A stretch of DNA of 64,000 nucleotides from a bacterium. Its GTDB lineage: Bacteria; Zixibacteria; MSB-5A5; GN15; FEB-12. Under the pieces are notes generated by a model. It was given only the letters and a program-made list of their open reading frames with translations, ran no database searches and had not been told where the DNA came from. This document shows, in pieces, positions 28,751 to 39,081 of the stretch. The stretch is taken from the NCBI GenBank assembly GCA_016708025.1, contig JADJGQ010000004.1, positions 281,830 through 345,829 of the forward strand. Reading direction: 5' to 3'. The translations under genes were made by a program, and so were the position numbers. Numbering within the stretch: the first letter of the stretch is position 1; each line of letters begins with the position of its first letter.

Positions 28751-29930
28751 AACTTGCTGCAAAGATTGGCGACAAGACCGCGAAGGACGAATCAACCCTT
28801 GCTCTGGAACTGGCGCTGTTGTTGCCAAAGCAGTCTGATCTATCTGAGATTTTTCGGATTTGTGAGGATCTTTCGGGCGAGCAGGCAAACTATCGAACAG
28901 CACTGACAGTGTTCTTCTTACACTGCAACGGACACGTTCCGTCGAAGGCAATGCAATCCTTGGTGCGACAAATGGTTAAGGTGCGAGGGAGTGAACGGGT
29001 TCCGTTGTTGGCGGCGTTGTCCGCGTTGGGTTACCATTCGTCCGAGCCGCTAAAAGATAGTGAGGCTTGCTGGAAGAACGCGTATCAGGTGCTGTTAGAC
29101 GGGCATCAGCTCTTCCTTGCGACATATGCGGCCATGCGAGTGGCCGATTGCTATATGTGTTCCTCAAAGCGTCGACATGCATTGACCTACTTGCACCAAG
29201 CGGCAGGTCACTCGCGAACTCTGGGAAATAGAAGCCTGACTGAAGTTCTTGAGGGTAGGATCGCAAAGCTACATGAGAGCGGGTCAGACAATGCAACACT
29301 GGTGGACTTATTGTTGTCGGTATCGACACTCATGACTGACCTCCATTCTTATCATCAAGTGCTTCAAAAACTGCTCCAATTTGCAGTCGATTACACAGGC
29401 GCCGAGAGAGGATTACTACTCATGGTGAAGCCGGATCGGGCTGCACTTCACCCCATTGCGTCTTACAACTGCGATGAACAGAGTGTCCGCGAATTGACCG
29501 AATTCAGTAGCACTATTCCGATGGCTAGTCTTGAGGATACAACTCCTGTGTTTATCGACAATGCGTGTAACGACGCCACGACCAATTGTTACCACAGTGT
29601 TGTGACTCATAATATACTGTCAGTTGCCTGCGTACCAGTGGTGTCCGCTGGAGAAGCCGTGGCCGTGCTGTACTTGGATCACCATCTGATACCAGCATTA
29701 TTCGGGAGCGATGACCGCAAGCTAATGGGGGCAATTGCGGGCATAATGTCAGTGACGATTCTAGCTGCTCGCGAATTGCGGTCGATGGCCAGTCAGACAG
29801 TTATGTTAAGAGAGAGTTTGTTGAGTCATGGAACAGGACCAAGCCTGATCACAGGCGACTCAAGAATGCTGAGAATGCTGGAAAAACTACCACAAGTAGC
29901 GGCCAGCGCGGCTGAGTGTCTTACTGCTTG
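28730..29930 (+). pseudogene. TPR-GAF part of the regulator (fragment 2 of 3)
   Basis: This frame carries on the TPR array (residues to about 29260), then a GAF domain (roughly 29300-29780: A-E-R-G-L-L-L-M-V, C-V-P-V-V-S-A-G-E-A-V-A-V-L-Y-L-D), the usual ligand-sensing domain before an AAA+ module. The literal frame runs to a stop at 29976, but at about 29910-29925 homology passes to another frame that contains the Walker A motif. Both breaks shift in the same direction (one base lost). Neither site is a clear slippery heptamer, so programmed frameshifting is unlikely. Confidence 0.78.
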
Positions 29931-30745
29931 GAGAAAGCGGAACTGGCAAAGAGATACTGTGCGATATGCTCCATGAGCACAGCCTACGGTGTAAAGAGCC
30001 GTTAGTAAAAGTCAACTGCGCCAGTTTTTCGGCTTCAATGGCCGAAGCAGAATTGTTTGGTGTCGCAAAAGGCGCTGCAACCGGAGTAAGAGAGCGCGCA
30101 GGCAGATTTGAGGCTGCAAATGGCGGTACGCTCTTCCTCGATGAAATTGCCGACATGCCTCTTGATTTGCAGGCAAAAATATTGCGTGTCGTTGAGTACC
30201 AGCATTTTGAGCGGGTTGGCTCGGTGCGAAGCATTGGCATAGACGTGCGCTTCATTTTTGCTACCCACCAGAACATCGAGCAGTTGGTGCGCCAGGGACG
30301 GTTTCGGGACGATCTATATCATCGTATTAGCACTGTAACGATTGAGATCCCTCCGCTGCGAGAGAGAAGGGGAGACATCCAGCTGCTTACAGAGCATTTC
30401 TTAAAGTCTTTTTCTACCAAAGCGAATCCTCCGCGATTTGAGAGCGCAGTCCTTGATTTCTTTATTCAGCATGCCTGGCCCGGCAATGTGAGACAACTCC
30501 GGAGTGTCATCGAGTTCTGTTGCCTAATGTATCCTGGAGAACTAATTGGTCTGGACCACCTGCCCTCTCGGCTAACTCAGTCTGTTGAGAGTGATCCCAC
30601 CGAGAATCCAGCCGGCAATCAGGAGCGAGAGCTCATACTCCGCGCCATGCAGGCAACCCGCGGCAATAAGACAAAGGCTGCTCTGCTACTGGGCCTAAAT
30701 CTCAGTTCACTTAGACGTCGGCTAGCGAAATATCACATACGTTGA
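29915..30745 (+). pseudogene. Bacterial-enhancer-binding AAA+ and Fis-type HTH part (fragment 3 of 3)
   Basis: Read from 29915 in this frame, Walker A L-L-L-G-E-S-G-T-G-K-E is intact, followed by A-E-L-F-G, Walker B G-T-L-F-L-D-E-I-A-D-M, R-F-R-D-D-L-Y-H-R and a C-terminal Fis-type helix-turn-helix (G-N-K-T-K-A-A-L-L-L-G-L-N). The sigma54-contact loop, normally G-A-F-T-G-A, reads G-A-A-T-G-V: the Phe and final Ala are replaced, so classical sigma54 activation is doubtful. Translation alone would start at an internal ATG (29966), after Walker A, which would give an inactive ATPase. It lies 270 bases upstream of a small secreted peptide gene. Confidence 0.82.
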
Positions 30746-30784
30746 TTCTATCGCGCATTCGTTCAGCGATGTCGATGTGTCGCT

Positions 30785-30807
30785 ACTTGTCGACACTCGC
30801 GACAAGT
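30785..30807 (+). terminator. Hairpin after the regulator
   Basis: ACTTGTCG and CGACAAGT form a perfect 8-bp stem with a 7-base loop, 40 bases after the regulator stop. Only a weak T/C-rich tail follows. Terminator function inferred. Confidence 0.45.
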
Positions 30808-31017
30808 GCTTATCCTCTTACACACCTGATATATACACGCATTGTCCCCATGTCGGAGACTCTTAAGTCGATATGCGTGCATTTGTTGAATGTGAAGGGG
30901 GGTCGTGCTGTAAGTCAGTGTGCTGCAGCTCCATGAAGCCAGGGAGGTGATTAGTCTGAAGTTGGCATGTCTTCTGATATGTGTCTTGTGAAACTCATAA
31001 GACCATAGGAGGACTTC

Positions 31018-31272
31018 ATGAATTCCATCCCCAACAGAAAGGCACAGCCTTTGGCCGCCGTGCTCCTCGTGTGCCTTTTCTGTCTACTTGTCAGTACATC
31101 ATCAAGCGACACCGGTCCAGTCGACCCCCCGATTTCGGTGGTTCCCCCGCCTGGCTCTGTTTCCGGTAACTCGGTACCCTCTGATTCGACTCAGTCAATC
31201 GAACCTGTAGCCTATACACCGGAAATCGACTTGATCTGGTTGATTTCGACTTCGGCACTATGGCTGATCTAA
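31018..31272 (+). CDS. Small secreted peptide, 84 aa
   Basis: ATG with AGGAGG five bases upstream, a very strong ribosome site. The signal peptide is basic (N-R-K) then A-A-V-L-L-V-C-L-F-C-L-L-V-S-T-S-S. The mature part is Pro/Ser/Asp-rich (V-D-P-P-I-S-V-V-P-P-P-G-S) and ends in a hydrophobic C-terminus (L-I-W-L-I-S-T-S-A-L-W-L-I) that could be a membrane anchor or a recognition tail. No cysteines in the mature part, unlike the peptides at 25855 and 50623. Sits between the kinase-AAA+ regulator and a broken HTH gene, so it may be their target. Function unknown. Confidence 0.7.
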   Translation: MNSIPNRKAQPLAAVLLVCLFCLLVSTSSSDTGPVDPPISVVPPPGSVSGNSVPSDSTQSIEPVAYTPEIDLIWLISTSALWLI

Positions 31273-31314
31273 ACTTACGTTGCAGTGGCAGTCGGTTGTG
31301 CCCCCAATTTGGTA

Positions 31315-31796
31315 ATGAAGATGCCTAGCTCAGATCGGCTCTTACGGTTATTGCACTTGTTTAGTCACAGGAGGGCAGTGAGTCTGAAGATGATTCGCGA
31401 AACCTGTGGAATCCCCAGACGCACTGCCTTTCGATATCTAAATGCGATTTCTGAAGCGAATATACCAATTTATTTTGATCGCGAACGTGGCGGCTATTGT
31501 CTGGCAGCACTCTTGAGTCGCTGTGTCCAGAAATGCAAAAAGGAGCAAGCAGGGTTAAGGCTGAAGTTGATTACTCCGAAGATCTCACCTTGGCACTAAC
31601 ACAGGCGGCAATATTGCATGGTCGCAGCTTGCTCGTTCACTTCAAATCGAGAGATAATCTACATTCTACCGAGGTACACTTTCAATTTCCTGGCCTTAGG
31701 TTTGACAGTACATGGGAGATTGGGGAGCGCGGCTTTCCAACTGACCGCTCTGTGGAGCTTACCCAGGTGGAACAAGTCACCATTGCGGATCCCTGA
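31315..31796 (+). pseudogene. HTH (type 11) regulator with frameshift
   Basis: The first frame gives a winged-helix HTH_11 domain: S-D-R-L-L-R-L-L-H-L-F-S, then L-K-M-I-R-E-T-C-G-I-P-R-R-T-A-F-R-Y-L. After G-G-Y-C-L at about 31500 the coding signal passes to another frame (31497-31796: A-E-V-D-Y-S-E-D-L-T-L-A-L then L-L-V-H-F-K-S-R-D-N), which may be a short WYL-like ligand-binding part. The literal first frame stops at 31599 and ends in low-quality sequence. The likely original protein was a DNA-binding repressor of about 160 residues. It follows the secreted peptide by 42 bases. Confidence 0.6.
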
Positions 31797-32071
31797 TAGT
31801 AAGTGGATGCGATTGAGCTGCCCATGAATCAGTCGTCCCAATATTACATTTCGATATGACTGGTTTCCAGTTAACCTAAGCTCGGAGTGTTACTAGTTAC
31901 AGACCGAAGCAAAAGAAACGGCAGCGATTTCGTTTCTTGCGATTGCCTCAAGAAGACAAGTCAGACAACTTAACTGACATCAAGAAGATGTAGTGCAATA
32001 ACCAAAGTCAAGAGCAAAAAAAGGTCGATTACCCACGGGCGACTTTTCATCCAATTTGGCCAGCCTCTGTG
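31797..32071. other. Intergenic region between convergent units
   Basis: About 275 bases, no gene seen; AT-rich around 31890-32030. It separates the plus-strand peptide/regulator genes from the minus-strand defence-like island. Confidence 0.4.
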
Positions 32072-33856
32072 TCAACGTGTTTTTTTCTTCCTTACTTGGG
32101 GAAAGAAAAATAAGTCGCGACTCTGCAAGAAGTTGCCTGGAAAGTATTTGTCCTGCCATGAATCCGTTTGATCTAGCTTCACAAATGCCGATTGATTGCG
32201 TCTGTCACTGGACGCACTGTTGAGAAGTTTGTATCGCCAATTATAGTGATTTACGACATCGAGCACATGCGCAGCGAACGCTGTGGCTATGGGCCGGTTT
32301 CCCTTGATAATACACAAGTTCTCGTCATTTGAGTAGGAAGCCTTAAAACCCAGATTGTGGCTTCCCGTCACTACCGCGCAGTCGCGGCCGAATGGATCAA
32401 TAACGAGCACCTTATCATGTATTACGGCGTGGCCGAGTCGTTCCAATTCTCGCTCCCAAATGGAGAACGGATCTCGGATCCCGCCAACGCCAGTGATCAG
32501 TCTATTTGGCGCGGTAAGAACGGAGTCATTGTAAACTCTTGTAGCAAACTCCCGTGCAGTCCTAGTGTCTGAAACCGCGCCTCGCACAAAAAGGGGCTTA
32601 TTGGCCTTTAGGCGGCGTTCAGAGAGAGCCTTCAAGTGGTGTAGTATGCTCGGTGCTCCCGCGCTAAAGAGCAGGAACAGTATTCCTGACTTTGCTGAGT
32701 CGATCAGTTCAAACACTTCAGAAAGATCCGGAGGAGTTGTTGGATTCTCAGCTGGTTTGGTCTTTCGTTTAGTGTTCGGAGCGAACCAGACTTTCAGATT
32801 GCCTTGGTCCCTGCCGAGCGAGATTGGTTTAGAGTTGGTTGCGTTCACCTTTCGTAATTCTGCGCTTTGGTTTGCATCGTCTGTGAGCAAGCGGTGCCAG
32901 TAGTCGTAGTACCTTTCTGCAATCTGACGATTCTCCAACACGATAATGTTGTTCGTCTGTGAACATAGTCCGGTCGGCGACCAGTTTGTGGAGCCGGTCA
33001 TTACTGACTGTGGCACTTCGTCTTTGTCCACGTAGACTACAAATTTATTGTACCCGATATAGTTACCCCTTTTAAAGACGATCATGCAGCGCTTCGTCAA
33101 GCGCGCTTTTCAACTCTGAGACGCGGACCGTTATTTGTGCCATCATAGACCTTCACCGTTTTGCCAGTTTTGTCTTTTTTTGTAGTATCCGCATTCGCCA
33201 AGATCACACTTACGCGCCCCCTGCTCCGAACAATAGCCTCAATCAACTCAATATCCGTCAGCTCATAAAGAGCGCAATAGCAGCGACCACCCTCTTCTTC
33301 TGCTCTCTTAAACAGAGAAGTGAGTGCTTCAATTGACTCTCCTGCGAGCCCGATTCGGATCTTATCCTGTGGCTTGGAAATATGCTTTCGCAATGCAGGC
33401 GCGCTTGGAGTGCCGCCCTTGCCCTTGGGGAGCCGACGACTTAGGGACTGCGTAGCGATTATTCCCCGATTGAAAATCACTCGCGCATTTCCATAGGTGT
33501 CTGTGGCTCACAATAGAGGTCTTCACCTTGAGATTTGGCAGTTCTTTCAGATTGCCAGGCGTGCCAACAAGTGGAACTATCTCGTACGACACGTCCGTCT
33601 CTTCAGGAACAAAAAGGTCCTTCCATTGGTACGCCTGCACCGGCCACATGTCAGTCGTGCTTCGTAACCTCGTACTACCAGGCTGTTTGTTCGATAACGG
33701 TAAAGTGAAGCCAACAAAAGCAGGCAGGGCTCGGGTTGGTACACCTTTCTGAAGTCGTCGTACGCTAAATCCGAGACACCCTGGAATCTTTTCTGAATAT
33801 GTCCACCACACGTACACCATGTCGTTGTTTGCGATTGCCATTGCTTTGCGGGTCAT
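32072..33856 (-). pseudogene. Phospholipase D-superfamily protein, two frameshifts
   Basis: Three consecutive minus-strand frames make one protein of about 590 residues. The first (33856 to about 33485) is an N-terminal domain (V-Y-V-W-W-T-Y-S-E-K-I-P-G-C-L-G-F). The second (about 33480-33100) starts with F-N-R-G-I-I-A-T-Q and leads into the first PLD half. The third (33100-32072) has N-K-F...T-G-S-T-N-W-S, then the canonical motif H-D-K-V-L-V-I-D with T-G-S-H-N. In the first HKD motif the His is replaced (Y-N-K-F). PLD-fold enzymes are phosphodiesterases; in defence loci they usually act as nucleases. It lies 69 bases after the HNH gene on the same strand. Translation as it stands would give three partial peptides. 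Confidence 0.78.
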
Positions 33857-33924
33857 GGTTTGGTCCCTCTCGAAATCATTTATTGTTGAGTGTCCGATGC
33901 TTACTTAACCTGGGCGCTACATCT

Positions 33925-34869
33925 TTACGGGATTCGTGAGACCGACCGATCCAAACAGGCGCAGACAGCCGCCTTGAAATGCGGGTGGTCGATGAAGTAC
34001 TCGGTCTTCATCCTGAGATTAACTTTGTTGGCCGTTGCCTTGTTGAAGGCAATTAGATTCATTTCCTCATATCGCAATCCTGCCTCGAAAATACAAAGCG
34101 CGCGTTCAATTGCATTGCGACGCTCAATTCGCAACTTCTCTGCGCCAAGGTCGAGTGTTTCTATTGTGGCTTGCCCGCGTATGGATACTGCGCCAGTCGA
34201 GTCGCAGCGAGCAAGAACGCCACCAAATTCGTCGAAGTCTATGTGATCCTCCGGATTGTCCACAAATGGATGCAGCAAAGGACCCTCAAGGTCGTCAAGG
34301 TCTTCTGGCGACAAAGTAGTAGCCTGATGCCACTTGTTGCTCGCTATTGCCGTTGCTTTTAGGTTCGTTAGTGAAGCGTCATCAAGTGCCACTATGAATG
34401 CGTGAGCGCGCGCAACTGGGAATCTCGTGCGCTTTCCTCGTCCGGTGTTGCACATTTCGCATGCGGGAAGCAAATTTCGCCAGTGCAAATCGAGCCAGAA
34501 GTACCCCGGATGTGGTACTGTTGTATTGTCAGGCAATCGAACGATAGCTTGCTGTTCGGCAACTTTACCGCCTCCAGATATGACGGTGCTTGTCACCTTT
34601 CCTTTCGGCCTGAAGTGCTCCGCATGTGCCGATTGCCTTGACAGCGGCGACTCACAATACGCACAATGACCGTGAAACACATGCTCGAGAAGCAATTCTT
34701 TGAATTCGCCCCACAGCCGATTGTGACTGTCCTCTATAGGCAATCTGCCTCCTTGTTCAAAAACTCGAACCGATTGCTCTGCCATCGTACTAATTTTGTC
34801 AGCCCAAGCTCTATATAGGGACAGCAGCGGCTCGGTCAGTGTAGCTGGATCAAAGTCACGATGGACCAT
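33925..34869 (-). CDS. ptuB-like: HNH endonuclease, PtuB/retron-associated (TIGR02646-like)
   Basis: 314 residues from the ATG at 34869, which has GGGAGA nine bases upstream and overlaps the 3' end of the ATPase gene by 14 bases. The HNH core is H-C-A-Y-C-E-S-P-L then A-E-H-F-R-P-K-G-K, followed about 60 residues later by N-L-L-P-A-C-E-M-C-N-T-G-R-G-K. It is a zinc-stabilised nuclease fold of the kind that partners the AAA ATPase PtuA in Septu defence and some retrons. Gene overlap implies coupled translation and probably a complex. No frame breaks in this gene. Confidence 0.85.
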   Translation of the reverse strand: MVHRDFDPATLTEPLLSLYRAWADKISTMAEQSVRVFEQGGRLPIEDSHNRLWGEFKELLLEHVFHGHCAYCESPLSRQSAHAEHFRPKGKVTSTVISGGGKVAEQQAIVRLPDNTTVPHPGYFWLDLHWRNLLPACEMCNTGRGKRTRFPVARAHAFIVALDDASLTNLKATAIASNKWHQATTLSPEDLDDLEGPLLHPFVDNPEDHIDFDEFGGVLARCDSTGAVSIRGQATIETLDLGAEKLRIERRNAIERALCIFEAGLRYEEMNLIAFNKATANKVNLRMKTEYFIDHPHFKAAVCACLDRSVSRIP

Positions 34870-37128
34870 TGGGCAGATTCTCCCTTTGCTGCTGGGCACT
34901 CACTTCATTTAGCAGTACCTGTGCTCTCATTTTTAACTCTTCCTGCACCTCAGGATACATTGTCGCTAACCGCTGCTTCAACAGGGCCGAAACCAACCAC
35001 GCAGCTGCACTCTGCACTGAAGTCGGCTCAGGGGACCTGAGTCGAAACTCCAGAATTCGCTCCAATTCGATGATTCTTTGCTTTTCGAATCAGATATCGA
35101 CTCGCCCTTTTGGAGTAATAACTGATACTCGGTGTAATGCCGTCTTGTTTCACCTGAATCAAGTGCAGTTCTCAGACCGAATAACCGACTCGTGAGCTGC
35201 AAGTCAGTGCCCCCCATCGTTAGCTGAGAGTCCAAGGACTCTTGGTAGACCATCCCGGTTGCTTTGTCACGGGAAAACTTAATGATTTGGGATATGTCCA
35301 TGCCGCCGACAACAAGCGGTGAGTGAGTGGAACATATGAACTGAGTATTTGGAAAGCACTCTGTCAGTTTTTCGACGATGGACTGTTGCCATGCCGGGTG
35401 CATGTGAGCATCGATTTCGTCGATGAGAACGATCGCACTTTCTGAGCGAGGATTCGGCGATTGACGATACATCTCGTAAAGGCGTTGTAGAAGGACACCA
35501 ACCCAGCCTAGGAGCGATGTCGCACCTTGACTTACTTGTTCAAACGCCACGAGGCCATCTTCAGTTCTGACGAGAATGCGCCTGTTCTCCAGGTCTATGC
35601 CACCAAACTCTATCTTCACGTCACCAGTAAGCCTGCCGATTACGTCAAAGAGATCGTTCAGTAATCGCTGGTACCTAGGGCCATCTGAGGCAGATTTCGA
35701 TTGATATTCAACGGTTAAGATCCATTGTTTAAGTTTGTCGATGCGGGGATCAGGCTCATTCGTCACCAACGGAAGTAAGTCAGTCACCAGAGGCCTGGAA
35801 GACGATTCGTCCCAAAAGGTGCCAGTGGGCATTTTCCAACTGACCGTCCGCAGAGGCGGAAAGCCCAGAATAAGGGTTCCTGCGGTGTCCAGAGGACGAC
35901 CTGGAAGGGAAAGCACGTTGACCCCAACGCTCTTGCGGGAAATCTCAAATGCATAGGAGTAGGTGCCGCTATTCTGAAATTTGAGAGTTATCCGTGATTG
36001 GTCTTTGCCTGTACGTATGAGTCGGTCGGCATATGTAGCTGCATCTTCGCCACACAGCGCAGATGCAATGCCTCTCAGTATTGTCGATTTCCCAACGCCA
36101 TTGTCTCCCAAGAGCACAGTCCAGCGCTTATGAAACCGAACTTCCATTTCTTCGAATGCTCCGACATTCTGCAGATGGATACTCTCGAGTACGGCTCCGT
36201 GACCAACTTCAGTTTCGGAAGAACTGGCAAAAACAGATCGCACTCTACTATCGTCTCTTGAGGCAGCCTGGTTCTCATGGAGACCGTGCACAAATTGTCT
36301 GAGCAGAGAAAAATCTGGACTACCATCAAAGGGCAATACATCGATACCATATCTTCGAGACAGAAGACCAACCTCAGCCTCGCGAAACTGGGCATCGATA
36401 TTCACTAAAGCATAGTGGCGCTTCGATTTAGAAATTTCGCCTAGTCGCGCGTTTTCCAAGTAGAAGCGAATTCCGCCTAGGCTCGAACCCATGAAGAGAA
36501 CGGTCCTCGTCAGGAACAGGCTCGAAATAAACTGCCTAAACTCAATGCGGCGGTCCATTTGGTCTCGAAGCTCAGCAGGAGAGAATGTGATCGTATCTGG
36601 TAATTCAAGTCGTCCGAAGAGCTTGAGAAGAAACGGTTCGCGCCTATTGAGTCTTCCGATGAGTTGCTCAGTGTCATTGGAGGTAAAGACAGGAGGGGAC
36701 AGTGGAGAAAGGATCGGCTCCAGCGAACGGTCAAAGGAAGTAGTGACAATTGCTGCAAATCCTATTTCGTGGATTTCTCTGAAGAGACTTCCATCAGTCT
36801 TTTGGGGCATACTGTACTGCTCACGCAAGAAGGAGAGTATAGAGCTCAGCACATTTGCCTGCTTAAGTTCAGCGGTTAGTAAATCAGCTGCCAAGTTCGG
36901 CTCAAGTTGAAAGATGTCCTGATTTGACTTATGAGCAAAGTCCTTTCCCAACACGCCTTCTCGAAGACACCAGTTTACGGCGTTACTGACCAATTCGCTC
37001 CATGTAGGATACCCGGCTTGAGCACCAAGACCCATACCTGCAAAAAGTACACAGTCACCGCTCTCAATCGCCTTGAAGAGATTGGGCGGAACGCTAATAG
37101 GCCCGTCTTTGTCCTGTAGATGTTCCAT
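34856..37128 (-). CDS. SIR2-like/AAA_21 ATPase fusion (Septu PtuA-like), C-terminal frameshift
   Basis: About 755 residues if the frame is restored at about 35085. Residues 20-275 look like a SIR2-type Rossmann domain (V-L-F-A-G-M-G-L-G-A-Q-A-G-Y-P-T-W-S-E-L), but the usual T-T-N-x-D is T-T-S-F-D and the usual K-L-H-G is K-L-F-G, so the catalytic Asn and His are missing. Residues 310-700 are an ABC/AAA_21 ATPase like PtuA or OLD: Walker A G-D-N-G-V-G-K-S-T, signature V-S-Q-G-A-T-S, Walker B V-L-I-D-E-I-D-A-H, and S-T-H-S. The literal frame runs to 34978 with a scrambled tail. The other frame gives R-I-I-E-L-E-R-I-L-E-F and ends at 34856, overlapping the HNH start. Confidence 0.82.
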
Positions 37129-37252
37129 AATATCGATTTATTTCCAATAGTGAGTGACTTGCGTAACAAAAACTGCTCAATTTATCGCCTAGAAATAGGA
37201 AGCTACGATAAACCGTGGTTCCTTTGTTGCAGTTGCTTCTTCGTCGGGTATT

Positions 37253-38020
37253 CTAGAATCCTCCTTCCAGGATTTTCTCGTTCCTCTCTCGTATATCCGC
37301 TGGAACAACCTGTTCGTAGAGCCCCAAGAAATTATCCTCGTCTGCCGAAGACTCGTCGGGAACCTGAAGCACCGTAAACCATCGGTTGAGCAGGCAAAAG
37401 TGACCGATGAGCCAAGTCAATTCCACAATCTGCGAATCGATAAAGCGCGACAATTCAATGGAGACTCGTTCCTGCCTTTCGGCGTTTCCTGCTGCGGCGA
37501 TTCGCAGTGCTTCGCGGAGGGCTTCAAATTCGACGTCAGTGACTTGGTGCGCATCCGTTGTAACTTTTGTGGTATAACCCAAAATGATCCGTTCAAGGTC
37601 GGTGTAGGCATTTGGGTGTTTCTCGACTTCATGTAGATGAAGGAGCTTGCGGTGTCCTTCTGCCTCTCTACCTGCATCGGCAAAGAGTCGATAACCAATG
37701 AAAGAATGATGGGTCACTGAATATCGCGATCGATTCAAAAGGGATGTACGAGAAATTACGAGCTCTCTTATGAAGCGATCGAGAAATCCGGCTTCCTGAA
37801 CAGTACCACGAAAAGTAGGCGGGTCAAAGATGAACGTGTTGCAATACTCCACTTCGGTCTGGAGCAGACGAGGAGTATATGCCATTACCTTACATAGATT
37901 GTTTCTGAATCTTCCCCACGTAAGTTCACCGGCGACCATTCCTGCTTCGGTGTACGCTGAGATCTCGTCGCGTTGTAGCGGTCGAATTCGTGTCCATTTC
38001 CCTTGAGATATCTTTGTCAT
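37253..38020 (-). CDS. Carboxymuconolactone decarboxylase/AhpD-like protein
   Basis: 255 residues from an ATG at 38020 preceded by GAGGTGG. All-helical, with the AhpD-like segment R-E-L-V-I-S-R-T-S-L-L-N-R-S-R-Y-S-V-T-H-H, where family members have R-E-L-V-I-L...C-x-x-C...H-H. The CxxC pair of active alkylhydroperoxidases is absent here, while the His pair is kept, as in the decarboxylase-type branch. Its role next to a SIR2/AAA-HNH pair is unclear. The gap to the ATPase gene is about 125 bases, so they may or may not share a transcript. Confidence 0.6.
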   Translation of the reverse strand: MTKISQGKWTRIRPLQRDEISAYTEAGMVAGELTWGRFRNNLCKVMAYTPRLLQTEVEYCNTFIFDPPTFRGTVQEAGFLDRFIRELVISRTSLLNRSRYSVTHHSFIGYRLFADAGREAEGHRKLLHLHEVEKHPNAYTDLERIILGYTTKVTTDAHQVTDVEFEALREALRIAAAGNAERQERVSIELSRFIDSQIVELTWLIGHFCLLNRWFTVLQVPDESSADEDNFLGLYEQVVPADIRERNEKILEGGF

Positions 38021-38155
38021 ATCCACCTCTTTCTTAACCCCCTATATTCGCCAGATTACAAGAACTGAATCTTATTGTTGGGAGAGCGACTTGAATGCCA
38101 CTCGATTTCTTCTGGTGTCGAACTTGTGAACTCGTCGACTCTCGCTTATTCCTGG

Positions 38156-39037
38156 TTATCTCTTTTTCTGGAGTCCTCTGAAGGAGACATGCGCCGGTTG
38201 TTCCACAACCCCCCCCATTCCTTCCTCCCGCAAGTCCCAAAGTAGCCAATCGTCATTCGGAACCAGTCGCTTAGAGCGTGAGTCCCACTTCTTTGGTATC
38301 TGATTGCGCAGACGCTCAAGATAGGGAAGTAGCGGATTCTGGATCTTGTAAGATGCTTCTCTGTCGTCCAATTGATTCCGTTTCCAATTGAACTGAGACA
38401 TATATTGTGCAAATCCAAAACCATCAAAAAAGCATTCACTTCCGATCAGTGGCATATACCAAAGGCTCGGTACTCCCTTTGGGTTCTCCTTTGCTCCGGT
38501 TTCCAGCAGAAGCCGCTCGGAGAGCGGCACGCGAAGCAGGGTCCTTTTGCCGTCAGGTTTCGTAACTCTGCCAAACTCGGAAAGGTTACGGGAGGACTTA
38601 CGAACAACACAGGCTTTCGCTGCGACCGACAGAGTGCGATTTCATGTGGTGTGCCAACGCTGTAGATGTTAGGTGGGGCAATATGCAACAACAAAATCAG
38701 AAGTATCTACCATTCGAAGGTCAATATGAAGAGTTGCCCAGAATTGTCTAGTGATTTCACCCCGCTGCTGCGCACTCTTAGCGTCCCTGCAAAACGTCCA
38801 TTTGTTTCGTGTTTCAGTGGTCTCTGTGCCTTCGCGTCCATATTCATGCAGACCGCGCACACTAGGCTTGTTCCAAGGGTCAAAAACAGTTGCTCCTAGC
38901 GACCGGAGGAATGTTCCGACACGTGTGCGCCATCCATTCTGCTTTTCCTCTGTGCGAGAGGCCACAAAATCCATTGGACCAGATAGGTATACTCTGGCAC
39001 CTGTAAGCAGACTAGGCCTAGCGACTTTCTTGCTCAT
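38156..39037 (-). pseudogene. Nucleoside 2-deoxyribosyltransferase-like protein, two frameshifts
   Basis: ATG at 39037 with GAGAGG upstream. The first frame (39037-38669) has V-Y-L-S-G-P-M-D-F, G-W-R-T-R-V-G-T-F-L and L-R-M-V-D-T-S-D-F-V-V-A-Y, the pattern of the NDT/deoxyribosyltransferase superfamily (Y-L-A-G-P...D-x-x-x-V-A). The sequence continues in a second frame (N-I-Y-S-V-G-T-P-H-E-I-A-L, a family motif with the catalytic Glu) from about 38672 to 38560, then in a third (L-S-E-R-L-L-L-E-T-G) down to 38156. Such enzymes cleave N-glycosidic bonds of nucleosides. As assembled, the protein would lack its catalytic Glu. Confidence 0.68.
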
Positions 39038-39081
39038 ATTCTAGGTTCCTCTCATTTCCCTTACTTTGCGCAGTCTGTATG

